Positions 50,074 to 62,300 of a stretch of DNA of 64,000 nt are shown one piece after another. The first letter of the stretch is position 1; every line of letters starts with the position of its first letter. The translations under genes were made by a program, and so were the position numbers. This DNA is from Chionis minor (taxonomy: Eukaryota; Chordata; Aves; Charadriiformes; Chionididae): assembly GCA_013398295.1 (NCBI GenBank), contig VZSF01002155.1, forward strand, positions 199,064 through 263,063, written 5' to 3'. A model generated the notes under the pieces. The model saw only the letters and a list, made by a program, of their open reading frames with translations, was not told the origin of the DNA and made no database searches.

Positions 50074-50169
50074 GGATCCTCAATGCATTTGCTTGCCGTT
50101 ATTTAAGGAGCCTTTACTAAAAGCTTCTGGATTGTGTTTCTGAGTGGACAAAAGATTTTTGTATTCAAA
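50074..50169 (+). other. PITPNM2: 5' UTR part of the first coding exon
   Basis: These 96 bases lie between the AG acceptor at 50072-50073 and the start codon. A splice acceptor here means the transcript begins in at least one upstream non-coding exon. The segment has an in-frame stop (TAA at 50104-50106), which rules out N-terminal extension through this exon from the same frame. It also contains a seven-codon upstream ORF. No mRNA evidence is available, so the exon's 5' boundary rests on the splice signal alone. Confidence 0.78.
50083..50106 (+). other. Short upstream ORF in the PITPNM2 5' UTR
   Basis: ATG at 50083 opens seven codons (MHLLAVI) and ends at TAA 50104-50106. The stop is 63 bases before the main ATG and in the same frame. 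Its start context is weak (T at -3), so leaky scanning or reinitiation would be expected. An effect on translation is inference only. Confidence 0.5.
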
Positions 50170-50247
50170 ATGCTCATAAAGGAATATCGTATTCCTCTTC
50201 CGATGAGTGTGGAAGAATATCGAATTGCACAGCTGTACATGATACAG
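50170..50247 (+). CDS. PITPNM2: First coding exon of a class II phosphatidylinositol transfer protein, best match PITPNM2 (N-terminal 26 codons)
   Basis: The exon encodes 26 residues, beginning MLIKEYRIPLPM and ending AQLYMIQ, and closes in phase 0 at a CAG|GTTAGT donor. From memory of the family, this is the extreme N terminus of the PITP domain: strand 1 (KEYRIPLP) followed by the first helix (VEEYRIAQLY). Compared from memory it differs from human PITPNM2 at about two positions and from PITPNM1 at about six, so PITPNM2 is preferred. The family shuttles phosphatidylinositol and phosphatidic acid at ER-plasma membrane contacts and sustains PIP2 signalling after phospholipase C activation. 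The ATG at 50170 is the first one after an in-frame stop at 50104-50106 and has A at -3, with C at +4. The rest of the protein, well over 1000 residues, lies beyond the window: no exon starting KKSR was found by base 64000. Confidence 0.87.
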
Positions 50248-50253
50248 GTTAGT
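50248..50253 (+). promoter_or_regulatory. 5' splice donor of the first coding exon
   Basis: The junction reads CAG|GTTAGT, a good match to the U1 consensus. It leaves the reading frame in phase 0 after codon 26. The conserved family sequence stops exactly here, and the downstream translation does not resemble the protein. Confidence 0.85.
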
Positions 50254-52118
50254 AACGTTTCAGCCCGTGCGGATGAGTGCAGGCTAACCCAGGGCTTCGT
50301 GTGGAAGAGTGGAGTATTGCTGTGGAATCGGATGTTTTAAATTTGAGGTTTGCCATGTGCTTATAAAGAAATGGAGGGGAAGTAATATAAACTTCAGTTT
50401 ATGACTTGCTTCATCTTGTCCTTAAATTAGAGAACCTCTTTGACCTACATGGGGAATAATGGCTCATGGATAGGCTATTCCTATGGAAAAAGCACTAAGT
50501 GTGTGGCTACCTAACTGGAAGTGATCAAGCTGTAGGGCTTCAACAGCCTCTGCTTCCCAGTTGGGCTGTGGTTACTGGTCGTGCCAGTTGCAGCTGCAAA
50601 GCAAAGGCTCATGCTTTTTTGTTGGGAAGAAACAGTCTAGTATATATTTAGAGAAAGTAAACCAAATTGAATAACTTTGAATTTAGTGGGGGGGAAAAAA
50701 ATCTAGATGTACTATTTCTTTGCTTATGTATCACTATGAAGCAGATACTAATCAGTTTAGGCATAAAGCTTAGATTATTTTGAATAGGCTTCTGAATACT
50801 GATGGGAATTTTTGTTGAATTCCCTGTCTTCAATAAAGCAGTTAATTAAAATGTTGAGTTTTTGTAACTCAAATCCTCTGTGTCCATATTCTCCAGTGTT
50901 TGAAATCCATCCAGGAGCGTGTTTAAAAGGAAATGAATCTGAAGTGTTATTTCATTGTCCCACACTTTAAATAAAATTTAATTTTGCTCATCCAGCGAAA
51001 CACATGTCTAATATTGAGTTTGCAGTAGAACTCTGCTTTCTGTGGCAAGATGAAATGATGCTAGAAAAATCTGCTTTGGCTTAAAACCTAAAATGGATTA
51101 AGGAGAGACAGAAACCCTCAAAACCAAAGCGAAAACACAACTCCCCCATTTCTCCCCTGACCATCCAACTGTGTTCCTTTAAGGACTTGTGCACTTGGGC
51201 TTGACTGTTAAGACGCAATATGGTGTGTGTTTTCCAGTAATAACAGCCAAATTCCTTTTTTCTGACACAAATATAAAGCATGTATAATCTTTGTGTGTTT
51301 AACCTAAATGTTAGTGTAAATGAGTAAACATTTTTCTTAGGTGGCTTCATTTTTGTGTATCTTTTCCTGACACTGTAGCTGCTTTGAATATTGTTGTAAT
51401 TACTTTGTTACAATTTTTTCTTCCAAATTTGGCTCAGCTGTTCTGAATAAAGAGATGGTTGATGGAAGTGGTATATTAGTTATGCAGAACTTGTCAGCGA
51501 GCAGCAGAGTGTACAGGAGAATGGTCTGATTAAGAAGGAGGAGCCCACCTGATTTAAGGGTAGATGAATCCTTATCTGGGGAGTGTCTGTGGGGACCTCC
51601 TGCAAGATGTGGAGGGCTTGGTCAGGCGGCTGAATATGTTGTTCACTTTCAGAAGTTAAAATACTTATTTTTATTTCATTAATGCAGAACACTGGATTCC
51701 ACTTTTATCACTCGACAGTGATTTTGACCGTATCTTAATGTCAAAGGACATGAGAAGCCATTAGGGTTTCACACAAGGGGGAAGTTCACTGGCCCAGTAA
51801 ACTACTCAAGAAACTACATCTGCAAATTGCCAACCAGCAATTCAGACCTGCTGTAATTTCCTAGTGCATTGGTATGCAGCAAAGTAAGGTCTCCTCTTAG
51901 ATCAGGTGCAATAGTTGGTGTCAAGTCAGGTCTCTGATCTCCCTCCACTTACACGGAGCAGGAGGGTAAGCTGGAAACACTGCACGTAGCCGAAGATCCA
52001 GACGAGCTAGAGAAGTGCATGACAAGCAAGTAACTTTACTGCATTATATGTACAAGTAATACAAAAGGAAAAGTTAGCTGTACTTTTTATTGAAAATATT
52101 AGTTTTGGCTCAAATTTG

Positions 52119-52218
52119 AAAAAAAAAAAAGAAAAAAACCAGAAAACTTGCTTAAGGTAGAATATGGAGTGTGGTTTTTTTGGGGTTTTTTTTTTGGTTT
52201 TTTGGGGTTTTTTTTTTA
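52119..52218. repeat. Poly-A/poly-T low-complexity block with GGGG interruptions
   Basis: An A12-G-A7 run is followed within about 35 bp by TTTTTTTGGGG, T10, GG, TTTTTT, GGGG and T10. The two halves are roughly complementary, so single strands could fold back. The 78-codon minus frame here is a lysine-rich artefact. Confidence 0.8.
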
Positions 52219-53502
52219 AGTGTTTGGTAGCAATCTGCTTCAACTCTTCCTGAAATTGGTGGAAAGATCCCTGCTGACTTCAATGCAAGCTTTTCCTAGG
52301 CCACGATATCAAATGTCCTTTTTCTTCAGTTTGATTTAAAAGTGGAGGTTTTGTCTTTGAGACAGGCCCTGGGGAGAGTGCAGTGGGGAGCATGACTTCT
52401 GTTCTTTTCAGAGAATGAGAAAGTGCTTCATGTGTGTCTTTTTATTTTTCCTCTGAAATACATAAGGGGCCACAGGAGAAGCAAGTTCTGTATGTTGAAC
52501 CCCCTTAGGGGAACAAGCTGAGATATCTGTATAAAATAGCAGTGTAGAGGCATTTCTTAGAAATCTTTGGCTGAAATGTAGAACAGAATGATTTAAAGTA
52601 GTTCCTGGTAAGAGGAGCAATTCTTAAAAGCAAAAGGTTAATTTCAGAGTCATTTGTTGTGTACAGTATGGTGTCATTACTGCTGGAGACAATAGTCAGC
52701 CTGGTCCTGTAGGAAGCAGTTTTCCAACAGTGTAAAAACGCAATGTCACAATCATCTTCAAGAGTTTAGAGAGCCTTAAGCATGTACTTGAGGTCGGTCA
52801 CTCATTTAACTTCAAGTTCATGAGTGAAGATCCCCATTAAACTCCAGACTAGTTGGGATAAGGTTGCTCTTTTAAGAGCAATCAAATAGTTTTCCTAGAT
52901 TTCAGCATCCTCCAAATTAAAGTTTTCCAAAAGGACCTTCTCACCTGAGGGATGAAGCAACTGGCCCACGCGGTTGCTCTGGGAACCCTTTCTATGGAAG
53001 TAGTGCCTGGAAGTCTTGTAGGTAGGGATGTTCAGACTCAAGCTGTAGTACTGCAGTCACTTTTCAAAGATGTTTTAATGGAGGTTTTTTCTTTGCAGTG
53101 GAAGGTCCTTTCATCTCCTTTCATGAGAGAACAGTCCCTCTTTCTTCTTAGAAGTCTTAACAAAAATATCCACGAGTTTTCCAGAGGTTTCCAGAGTAAG
53201 CAGCATCACACCAAGTAGCAAAGGGATCCTTCCGTTAAACTGGGACAGGCTGTACTCATGTTTACTGTGTCTACTGGATGGGAGAATTTTGAGAAAATTT
53301 TGCAGTATATAATCCAGCATCTCTGTTGGTTCTCTGCGCCAGTAGGCAGGCGAGACATGCAATAAATCATTACGTGTGTGCCCATGTTTCTCTGTAATTC
53401 CTCTTCAAGTTCTCCAGGCTGCTGTATAAAGCTGTGAAAACTGAGGTGAATGGCCTGCTGCTTTGCTTTTTAATTGTCTTTTTTTTTTTTTTAAATTTAA
53501 TT

Positions 53503-53519
53503 GGGGGGGGGGGGGGGGG
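53503..53519. repeat. G17 homopolymer
   Basis: Seventeen consecutive G after a T run and TAAATTTAATT. It could fold as G-quadruplex DNA, and its length may be a sequencing estimate. Confidence 0.9.
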
Positions 53520-56476
53520 AGCAATACGTCTCTTAAGTGTTGCTTTCTGCCAGCTTCTGAAATATTATCTGCAGAGACAGTGGTTTCACTACTTTAAGTA
53601 GCACTTAGATTCTTCCATAAATGAGTTAATTTTACATTACAGGGAAGGGCTTAATGTACCCTTGACTTGCTTGAAGCCTAGCAGATCTGAACTGAATCAT
53701 TTTTCTCTATTAAATTTTAGACTATCAATATCCATATTTTCATGGGAAACTTCTCATGCAATGTTGTCAACGTCTTGGGTTGGGAGCCCTTCCTGCATTA
53801 GTTGCAGAGCAGTTAGGTCTTAGCTTTTCTATACGTACAAGAGGTTTTTTGTATCATTGGTGTGTTTTCGTCTTTTTTGCTATCCAAATTAAAACAATAG
53901 TTTTTATGTCTGAGCTTGGAACCGGTGATCTTCCTTCCTACTGTGACCTCTTTTTATTCTGGTGCATAAACCAGGCAAAGTATTTCCAAACAGTGAATCA
54001 TTCTTGGTACCTCTTTTCTAGGTAATAGTTTTGTAGTGTGGGTTTTTCCTAAAATCTAAATTTTTAAATGCACATTTAAAAGCCTGTCCTGCTTCCAAGG
54101 GTGAGAGATCTCTAGATAAACTTGACTTTGAGAGTTGCCCGTAGGATTGGGAGAGCTGCAGTTTGATCTGGGGAAACTGCAGGCTGTGATCCTAATGGAA
54201 GCAGAAATTAACTGGAGATGGGTGCTGAAATGAGTTGCATGAAGCACAGACTGTTTATGGAGGGAATGACTATAGGCATCTGTAGGGATTTCTCTCTTTC
54301 TGCAGAAGTGCTGGCTCTGTCCTGGATGTCTTCTCTGACTGTACATCACATCAAAGGCAAGAGCATTATTTCGTCTCTGTAAGGACTTTGAAGCCTGTCA
54401 GACACAAAGGATAGAACTGTTCGATTTTATACGCTAGATAGATCTTACTAAAGGGTCTCTTAATTCTTCCTCTTCTAAGTGTCCTGCATATTTGTGTCTC
54501 AACAGCTATCCCTTCCTGTAATACCCGCTTCCTTTTCTTGTGTATTTAGGGAACCTGCCTTTCTGTATGCCTCCCCCCATCATGCACCCTGTAATGTTAA
54601 GTCTCTATCTCATAAAAGCTTGTATTCCAAGATCTGAATACGTTTGTCAGAAAGATGAGTATGTTATTAGCCAAAGGTCAGTCCATTTATCATCTTAATA
54701 CTACTCATTACTGCGATTCCATATGCCATGAGATTCTGAGAGACCATTGCCCTTCTGACCTTTACATAAGACGAGAAAATTCCTTTTGTTATTAAATGTT
54801 ATTTTTATATCAGTGTGCATAGCTTGCTCTCTCTGCTGTAAATAAGTCTGGTCCTCGTTTTCACCATGCAGTTTTCTCTGACTACTTGTGACTTTCCTCC
54901 AAAGATAGTGTACTTCAAAAATATTCTTCTGGACCTAGTGATTAAGATGCTGCGTCATCCTTATAAGCTAATAATGTTAATACTTTGTCCTTCAGCACTG
55001 CAAGAGTCCACAACTGGGGAAAGACTGTGGCCCCTGTTTGAGGCAATCTATTAAAGATAACCCAACTGCTCAGCACTGTCTGCTGAATTTGGTCAGGCTC
55101 CTGGGAATTGAGGGATCTTCTCATCTTTTAACATGAGTCTCTCTCCTACAGTCCCTCAGGGCTTTGCATTTATTGCCTTCCCTGAAAAATCAGAGCATGT
55201 TTCAAGCATCTGCAGTGTGCTGTACTCACCTGTCGGGACTGCTGATGGAGTACCCTGAGTTGCTTCCCTCTTTTCCAAAGGGTCATGATTCGTCTGTTAT
55301 CCTAGTCTCTAGACCCCTGCACTGTCCTGTGTTCTCTTTCATTTGCATCTAGCTCTCAGGTAGCACCTTTGCAAATAAACTTAAAAAACATGCTTGGTGG
55401 TGGTAATTCTTGAGGCCGTGTCCCGATATCTGGGTGCAAAAGTCATGTCCCTTAAACTGTTAGTTACACTTGGCAATTGCCAGCAGGCTCAGCAGATGGT
55501 GGAAGATTGATCGAGTCGGGGAAAACAAACTGACCCTTCATCTCTGGACACTGAAGAACAGGATGGCTGATTATTTTTGTTTCGTTTGCAGATGCCTTGG
55601 CCATCTGGAGAGATAGACATACATGCTTTAATTTTAAAAGCAGGTGACACTACTGACAGCTCCAGAGACCCTGGAAGATTCACAAGTCTAAAAGCAAAAG
55701 CCTGGTTTGAAGCTTTTTCGCCAATTTTTATGCTGCAGCATTAAAAACCTGTGACTTCTATGTTCTCTGATCTTCCTCTGGTTTTCATAACCTTTTCTTT
55801 GTGATCGTGGAGGCTTGCGTTCTTCTCAAAGAGGAGAGTAAGACACTCGCAGTTGCTTAGCTTTGAGAACAAGGGCGCTACAGGTACGTTCAGTGCTACC
55901 AGACTTGCAGTCTAATTTGCACAGGTGGCAGCGACACCCATACGGGTTACCATTTTGGGAAAACATACAGAAATACTAAACATCATCTCAGCACTTATTT
56001 TTTTTCTTGTTTTGTAGTCATTATCCTGGAACAGTTCTTAAGCTGGCTGTTATTCCACACCTGGTGAAAAGAAGACTGATTTTAGAGTAGTGGACTAGGT
56101 TGCCTTGAGAGTTCACACGTGCTCTTTTTTTCTGAAAAAACTGAGTGAAGCTGAAGTAAGGTTATAACACACAAAATATTTTAAACTTCAGATTTGTACT
56201 CATTTTAATACAGGTAATCCTGAGTTTGTGGCTGTCAAAAATCCCTTTTCCTTGTTTTTTTTAGTCTTATGAAAGGAAGTTTCTGATGTGCAGACAGCAT
56301 ATCGACTGTTGACCCAGATTAGGTTCTCATTTTTTCAAATACCTGAAGGCAAGTAATGAATTAAGTATTAGGAAAACTGTGGGGATTTCTTTAAGCCAGT
56401 CCTCCAGTATTTTAGCATACAGCCTGTTGTGAGTGAATAGTTGCATTGAGTTCCTAAAATCTAAGAGGATCAGAGT

Positions 56477-56640
56477 TGGTCCAAAACACTCAGAGTTTAA
56501 ATTTTGTCTCTGACTCACAGTATAATAATGGGCAACTTGCTTTACCTCCCTTTAAACTAGGGACAGTAAGTCACACAGTGTCTGTGGAATAGTTAATACA
56601 GTGAAAAATCCATTTAAAGACAAGGACGGAAATACTCAAG
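56477..56640 (+). mobile_element. MIR-like SINE fragment
   Basis: CTCTGACTCACAG, ATGGGCAACTTGCTTTACCT, CCCTTTAAACTAGGGACAGT and the later GTTAATACAGTG follow the order of the MIR core and its 'ttaatac' segment. The similarity is diverged and judged by eye. Confidence 0.45.
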
Positions 56641-58071
56641 GTAAGATGAAATACTGAGCTGGAAGTGTAGTAGACGTTTTGAAAGATGGAGCATGTGGGG
56701 TAAACAAGTTTGAGGTATCTCCATAATAAAACAATTCCTAATTCATGTGCCTCTGGCACATCCAGCCCTGGCTCCGTAGCAGTGTGATGGGGCGTCTTTG
56801 TAAGGTGAAGTGATTAATGAGTGGCCATGAGAATGGTTCTCTTAATGCTCTAAATTATTTATAGTCCTGCACAATTGATTGTCCCCAAAATATCCTGGTT
56901 TTGTACAAACAGCTTCATTAATATCGAGACCTGATTCTAAATAATGCAGCGCATACAACATTTGTACAAATTGATGTTGCGCGTATTTCCGCTCTGTCTT
57001 GTGAGAACCTGCTGCTCCTGTCCTGCCTTTAACTTTTAGGGCTTTTTTTAGGAATGTGTTTCACCTTACAAGAAAAGCAGCCAAGAGCGATAGTGCTGCA
57101 GATGCAGCACAGGTAATCTACACCTGCTTGAGTGAAAGTGGTCCCTCAGCTTTCCACTGCTTCTGCTGGCTGGGATTCTTGAAGGATTTGGGGCTGGAAG
57201 CCCAGAGGGAGGAGGTTCTTGCAGCTGCAACAGGCTGTGACCCCCACCTCAGACATCCCTCAGGATAGTAAAGGGGTGACAGGAACGGACCCAGGATCTC
57301 ATGGACACTAATGTACCTCCTGTCAGAAAGCAGCTCTAGATGTGCTTCTCTCTGACAGAAGGACCCTTCATGGGTGACATCTTTCTCCTTATCTGTTTCA
57401 TATCTCCTTGGAGGAAGTGTTACAGTGTGATTGAAGCAGGGGACAAAAGGCCAGTAATTCCTGTGTGATAGTCCCAATTGTTGCTTAGTAAACTTGAGGG
57501 AAAAGCCCCATAATATCCCTGCTGCAGACAGGGAGGTGGTCAGATGGGAGCTTCCAGCAGAGCTGGGAAGCGCCCAGAGGGGAACCCTCTTGGAAATTGC
57601 TGCTATGCAGCACTAGGTTGGGAAGACATGCTAACTGCTTTATGGTTACTCTCAAAGTCATCTACCTAATGTCTTTAGATGTTCCCAATGAAACCAGACT
57701 ATGTTGAGGAGGAAGGGCAAAAGGCACTTGGTTGTCCTGATGGCTCTGAGCATAACCCCCAGCTGCAGAGTGTGTAGGACAGCCCCATTCCTGCTGAGAG
57801 TGAGTCACTGCTGGGATTTCTGATCTGCCGGGAGAATCTATCACTTCCAAACCCAGTGCTGGGGAGGGATGTGAAGGTGGTTTGTTGGTCTGTAAAGTGG
57901 GTGGATCTGGAGGAGACTGTGCTCATGGTCAGTGAAGTCTTGGGCCTCTGTGAAACGTCTCCGTATTGATAGAGTTGTCTTCTTTGGACATCTGATACAG
58001 CAGCCTGGAAAGTGGCAGTCTGTTCATGGCGTTATGACTAGGTTTCTGCCAGGATGGGAGTCTTCTGATGT

Positions 58072-58093
58072 ACACACGCACAGACACACACAC
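58072..58093. repeat. Interrupted CA microsatellite
   Basis: ACACACGCACAGACACACACAC, with two interruptions. It helps keep a chance open frame (57932-58396) free of stops. Confidence 0.85.
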
Positions 58094-59227
58094 TTTACAA
58101 CACTCTCTCTTATTTTAGGACTCCTTTTGTTTGTCTTCGACTGGATGGTGGGAACACTTAAGATCAGGTTTTATGTTCAGCTGGTGATGCACCGGTGTTT
58201 GGGGGAAGGGGTATTGCCTAGATGGAACGAAGCACTGCACGTTGCCCAGCCATTGATTAAACCTAGAAGGAGGAAGGTTAAAACAGCTGCTCTTTTGTCA
58301 TTGAAGGGGAGCAGACTTCTTTCCCCTCTCCTGAAGGTTTCAGGTCATTCCTACGTGTGCAGTGCAATGAGGCTGGGAGACAAAATGCTATTGTAAAGCC
58401 TCATGTTCTGATTGTTACCTTGTTGACTCCAACTAACCTTCCTTTGCTAAGTAAGTATTGACACTGGCCCTTCGTGTATATATATATTTTTTTTTAAGAG
58501 CACTAATTGGATTAAAATAATTGTCATGCGTGAAGGATGCATGTTAGAGCGCAGAGGGCACAGGGGAACCTCAGCTGTGGGCACCATGGTTACTAGTGAC
58601 ATCACTTGGTTTGCTGTTAGCAGTAATGGTTTGTGTGCAGCACTGAAGCCTGAGTGAAGATGGCCTAAACTAAACCCAGTGGATTGCTGATGCAGTCCCA
58701 TTGCCATGGAAACAGATGTTGCAGCTAAAGTTGCCTGCATTCATAATGTGGTGCACGTGGTATAAACAAAAACATGGTCCTGTGGTGTCCACAACTTCTG
58801 AAAGGGCAGGACTAGTGCTGGTGGAGAGAATGGGAAATCCCATTGCAGTTGAACTTCGTTTCCTGTTAAGGTAGTGCCAACTTCACTGTGCACGATGAGA
58901 TACCTTGCTTTTGAGTAACAAGAACAAAACTCACAAGTCCCTTACTGTCCTCCAGCAATGTTGTTGTTGAAGGACGGTCAGTCCGACTTGACATGGATTG
59001 CTTCTGATTTGTAGCTTACAAAGTGCAGGCTCTAAACTACTAATTAAAACATGTCCTTGGGGGAACAAGGTTCCTAGCTCCTGCCTACCTTTAATATTGT
59101 CTTTCCAATATAACCAGGAAGTTTACACTCAACTCCTCTAAAACAGGAGTAGAGAAGCTTCCCTGTTTGAGGACTGTTTTGCTGTATTTTGGTAAAGCTT
59201 CTACTTCAGCCCAGTGAAGAACACTGA

Positions 59228-59335
59228 CACATCATGGTTAGGATGCTGAAATGGGGCTCAAAAGATCCAGGTACTACATGTAGTCCTGCTAGCAGCTCTG
59301 TGTCTTCAGATTACTTTCTTCCTCTTCAAAATGGT
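59228..59335 (+). mobile_element. MIR-like SINE fragment (5' half)
   Basis: ATCATGGTTAGGATGCTGAA, ATGGGGCTCAAAAGATCCAG, CTGCTAGCAGCTCTGTGTCT and GATTACTTTCTTCCTC follow the 5' half of MIR ('gtggttaaggtgctggaatgggactcaagagatctgggttc...gctgtgtgacc'). The 3' tail is not evident. Confidence 0.52.
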
Positions 59336-62300
59336 GCTCTCTTGTTGATTCTGTCATCTTTAATGTGAGAGGACTCAGCTATTCTAACTGTGGCACAAAA
59401 GCCTTTGACAGCAAGAAGTTGTGTGTGCTGTTCTGCTTCTGCACTCTAATTGATTAATGGCAATAAGGGTGATTTTTATTTTTAATTTAATTCATGTAAC
59501 TTCCTGCTTGCTCTTAGAACATGTTATGCACTGATAAAATTATGCTGGGTTTGATCTGATCAGAAGTTCTCCTTCTTGGCTTCAAGCTTGGCTTGGAGTG
59601 GAATAATACCATCTTCTCTGCACCCTTCTTCCACACTGGAGAAAAAGCTTTTTGCTCAGGTGTCACCCTGATTATAGTGATATCATTTGAATTGAGTGTT
59701 TCAGGTCTTTGACACACACTTTGAAAGGAAGAAAAAAAACCCAACAAAAACCAGCTTGGGAAGTATGACTCTACTGTACTTCCAGGGTAAACCAATGTTT
59801 TATTTTTATAGTTGAAGACCCAATTTTTGATTACCTACAGTAAGTTCTGTCCATGAATGGTGCCTGGTCTATCGGATATCTGTATCAGCAGGCAGAAGGT
59901 TGTTGGTGGTGAAAGCAGATTGCTCGTAATGAATTAGATGTCAGTTCAAATGCTCAGAAAGGAGTGGTTACAGAACACAGAGCTGAGTCATACTGCAGCA
60001 AGAGACAGTTGAAGAGGGAACGGATACACCTATGTGCATGCACATCGTCACTGTACATGTTATCCACGTACCAAAATCCTACGCTGGGAAAAATCTGTTA
60101 AGAGTAAACCATGCATCAGTTTCAGGACCTTTTCGGTATTTTTCAATATCTCTATCATTGGCTTTCTGGGTTTAGGTGCTGTTTAATTCTGGCTTGCAGC
60201 AGCTATGGCTGAAACTGTGCATCTGTTGTCATGCTGGTTTATTTGTGGTGTTTGAATACTAGTATCACCACAAGAAGCCCAGATACGTGGCTGAGGCTTA
60301 CAGGCTGCTCTGCTTATAACCTTTCCCAGCGTTTCTGTAGAAGGCTATGGTGTGCAGCACACCAGCCGTAGTCTCACTGATACCTTCTTCATACACACAG
60401 CTTCTGCGCAGGTAGGGGGTGACGGAGGCTGGTAGGCAGCTGCCTGGAGTACATCGAGGAAGGTGGCTGGTGATGGGAAGAAGGCAATGCTTTGGAAAAT
60501 TAGAAGACTGAAATCTCTGTCAGTCTAAATAATGTCCAGCTGGAGATAGTTGGGAATATTTTCTCTCAACATATGGAAGAGACTGGAAACAAGTAGTTTA
60601 TTCCTCTCCTAGCTTAAATTTTGTTTCTTTACCCTTTACATCTTGGGAATCTTTGTAGTGCCTTTCTAAAACTGAACAGAAAAAAATATTTAAAAATAGG
60701 TCTGATTAGTGAAACCAGGTCTTAAAAAACACTATCCATCCTAAGCAGCTCCAGGCATTTTGTTGTCTGGTGGATTGTGGGAGGCAATTTAGACTTTCTC
60801 TGGTTCCCAAAGGACAGGTCTGTTTCTGGGGACTTAATTGGCATTTGTGGTAGCCTTAGCATCCAAAACAATAAAAAAAAATAGTAATTGGCCATAGAGA
60901 ATGTTTTCCAGCCTCTCTTGCCACAACAGTATGAGCAAGCATGTTAGCAGGATCCTCTGGGGTTATTTGCTGTCATGTTCTTGTTCAGTGGTTACACAGA
61001 TGCCTTTGTTTGCTGTCATTGTTAACTGAAACCATCACCCAGCTGTAAACTTCTTGTATCTATATATGTGTCTAAATGGGATAAAAAAAAACAAACCCAA
61101 GACTTCAGTGTTATTTTAATGGCTTCTCCCAGAAGAATTTGTCTGGACTATCGAAATAACCCTGTTGCCAAATGGGAACTGGAGGAAAAAAGCAAAAAAT
61201 CTTCTGGTTATTGTTTCCAGACAGTGATTTGTATCTTCATTATTAATGGACAATAGGTCTAGCAAGCATAGTGCTGTCAGTCTTCATAATTCGAATAATC
61301 TCAAATCAAAACTCTCATGGGTCGTCAAAGTAGGCCACTGGTCCTGTGTAAATAGATTGCTGTAGTGCACCAAGAAACTTCATCGTGGAGCTAAAGCATG
61401 TCAGCCTTTTGTCATCACTGTCTAACTTACAGATTGAGGGTGAGCAATGATCAGTGGTAAACAAGGTAAGATTATAGCTATAATGAAGCTAGAACAATGC
61501 CTGGATAATCTGATGCTGCCTGGATTATCACCATGCAACCTCCCCTGTCTTTATTGTTCTATGCAGTACCGTTGCAGTGCTCAAAGTAGACAATAAAAAA
61601 AACTTCAGGAGAAACTAAACCCCTGAGCCGTTTGCAGTGCTGCTGTAGGCTTTGCAGAGATTCTCCGTGTATGTACCTGAGCCCGTGTGCAGTCTCTGGC
61701 GCTGAAACACAGGGAGGACGACTCTGTTAGTTTACGATAATAATCTTCTCGGTCTTCTGAGCAATACTGCGTTGGTCGGTGGGGTTGGTTTTTCTTCTAA
61801 TTCTCCAAAAGCAAAACGCTACAAGGCAAGTTTAATTTCCACAGCCTGACTTCTGTATTTCTACAGCTGATACGTTAAGGCATATCTTAGTTGTTTTATC
61901 CAGCATTATGCATTCTTGTTCTGTGAATGCTATTCCTCCAGCTCCAGTGAGGCTCCTCAAGTTGTGGGGGTTTCTGTTGCCGTCAACCATCATACCTTTA
62001 CTGAGCTGTACCCCACTAGAAAAACGTATGAGTTGCATTTAATCACCTGGTCCCACTCAGCTGTGCCAGGACAAGTTTGCTGGACTAAGGCTTTGCAAGA
62101 TGTGCTCCACGTCGTTAGCTGATTGTGGGCACGTTTCTGAGTGGGAAAGGGAACAGAAGATCTGAGGACTGATCAACCTGTCTTTGCTAATGGAAGGCTT
62201 TGTTTACAGCTGTTTGTCTCCTGTTGTGAAGGACGGATGATAAATGGGGTTAGGCTAGCCCAATGTTTAGATGACATTCATGGGAATTATTCATCTGTGA

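Noticed and set aside
57932..58396. Longest open frame (154 codons, + strand), with an acceptor-like TTATTTTAG at 58110-58118
   Set aside because: It does not match the expected next PITPNM2 exon or any protein I know, is partly kept open by a CA repeat, and has no good donor.
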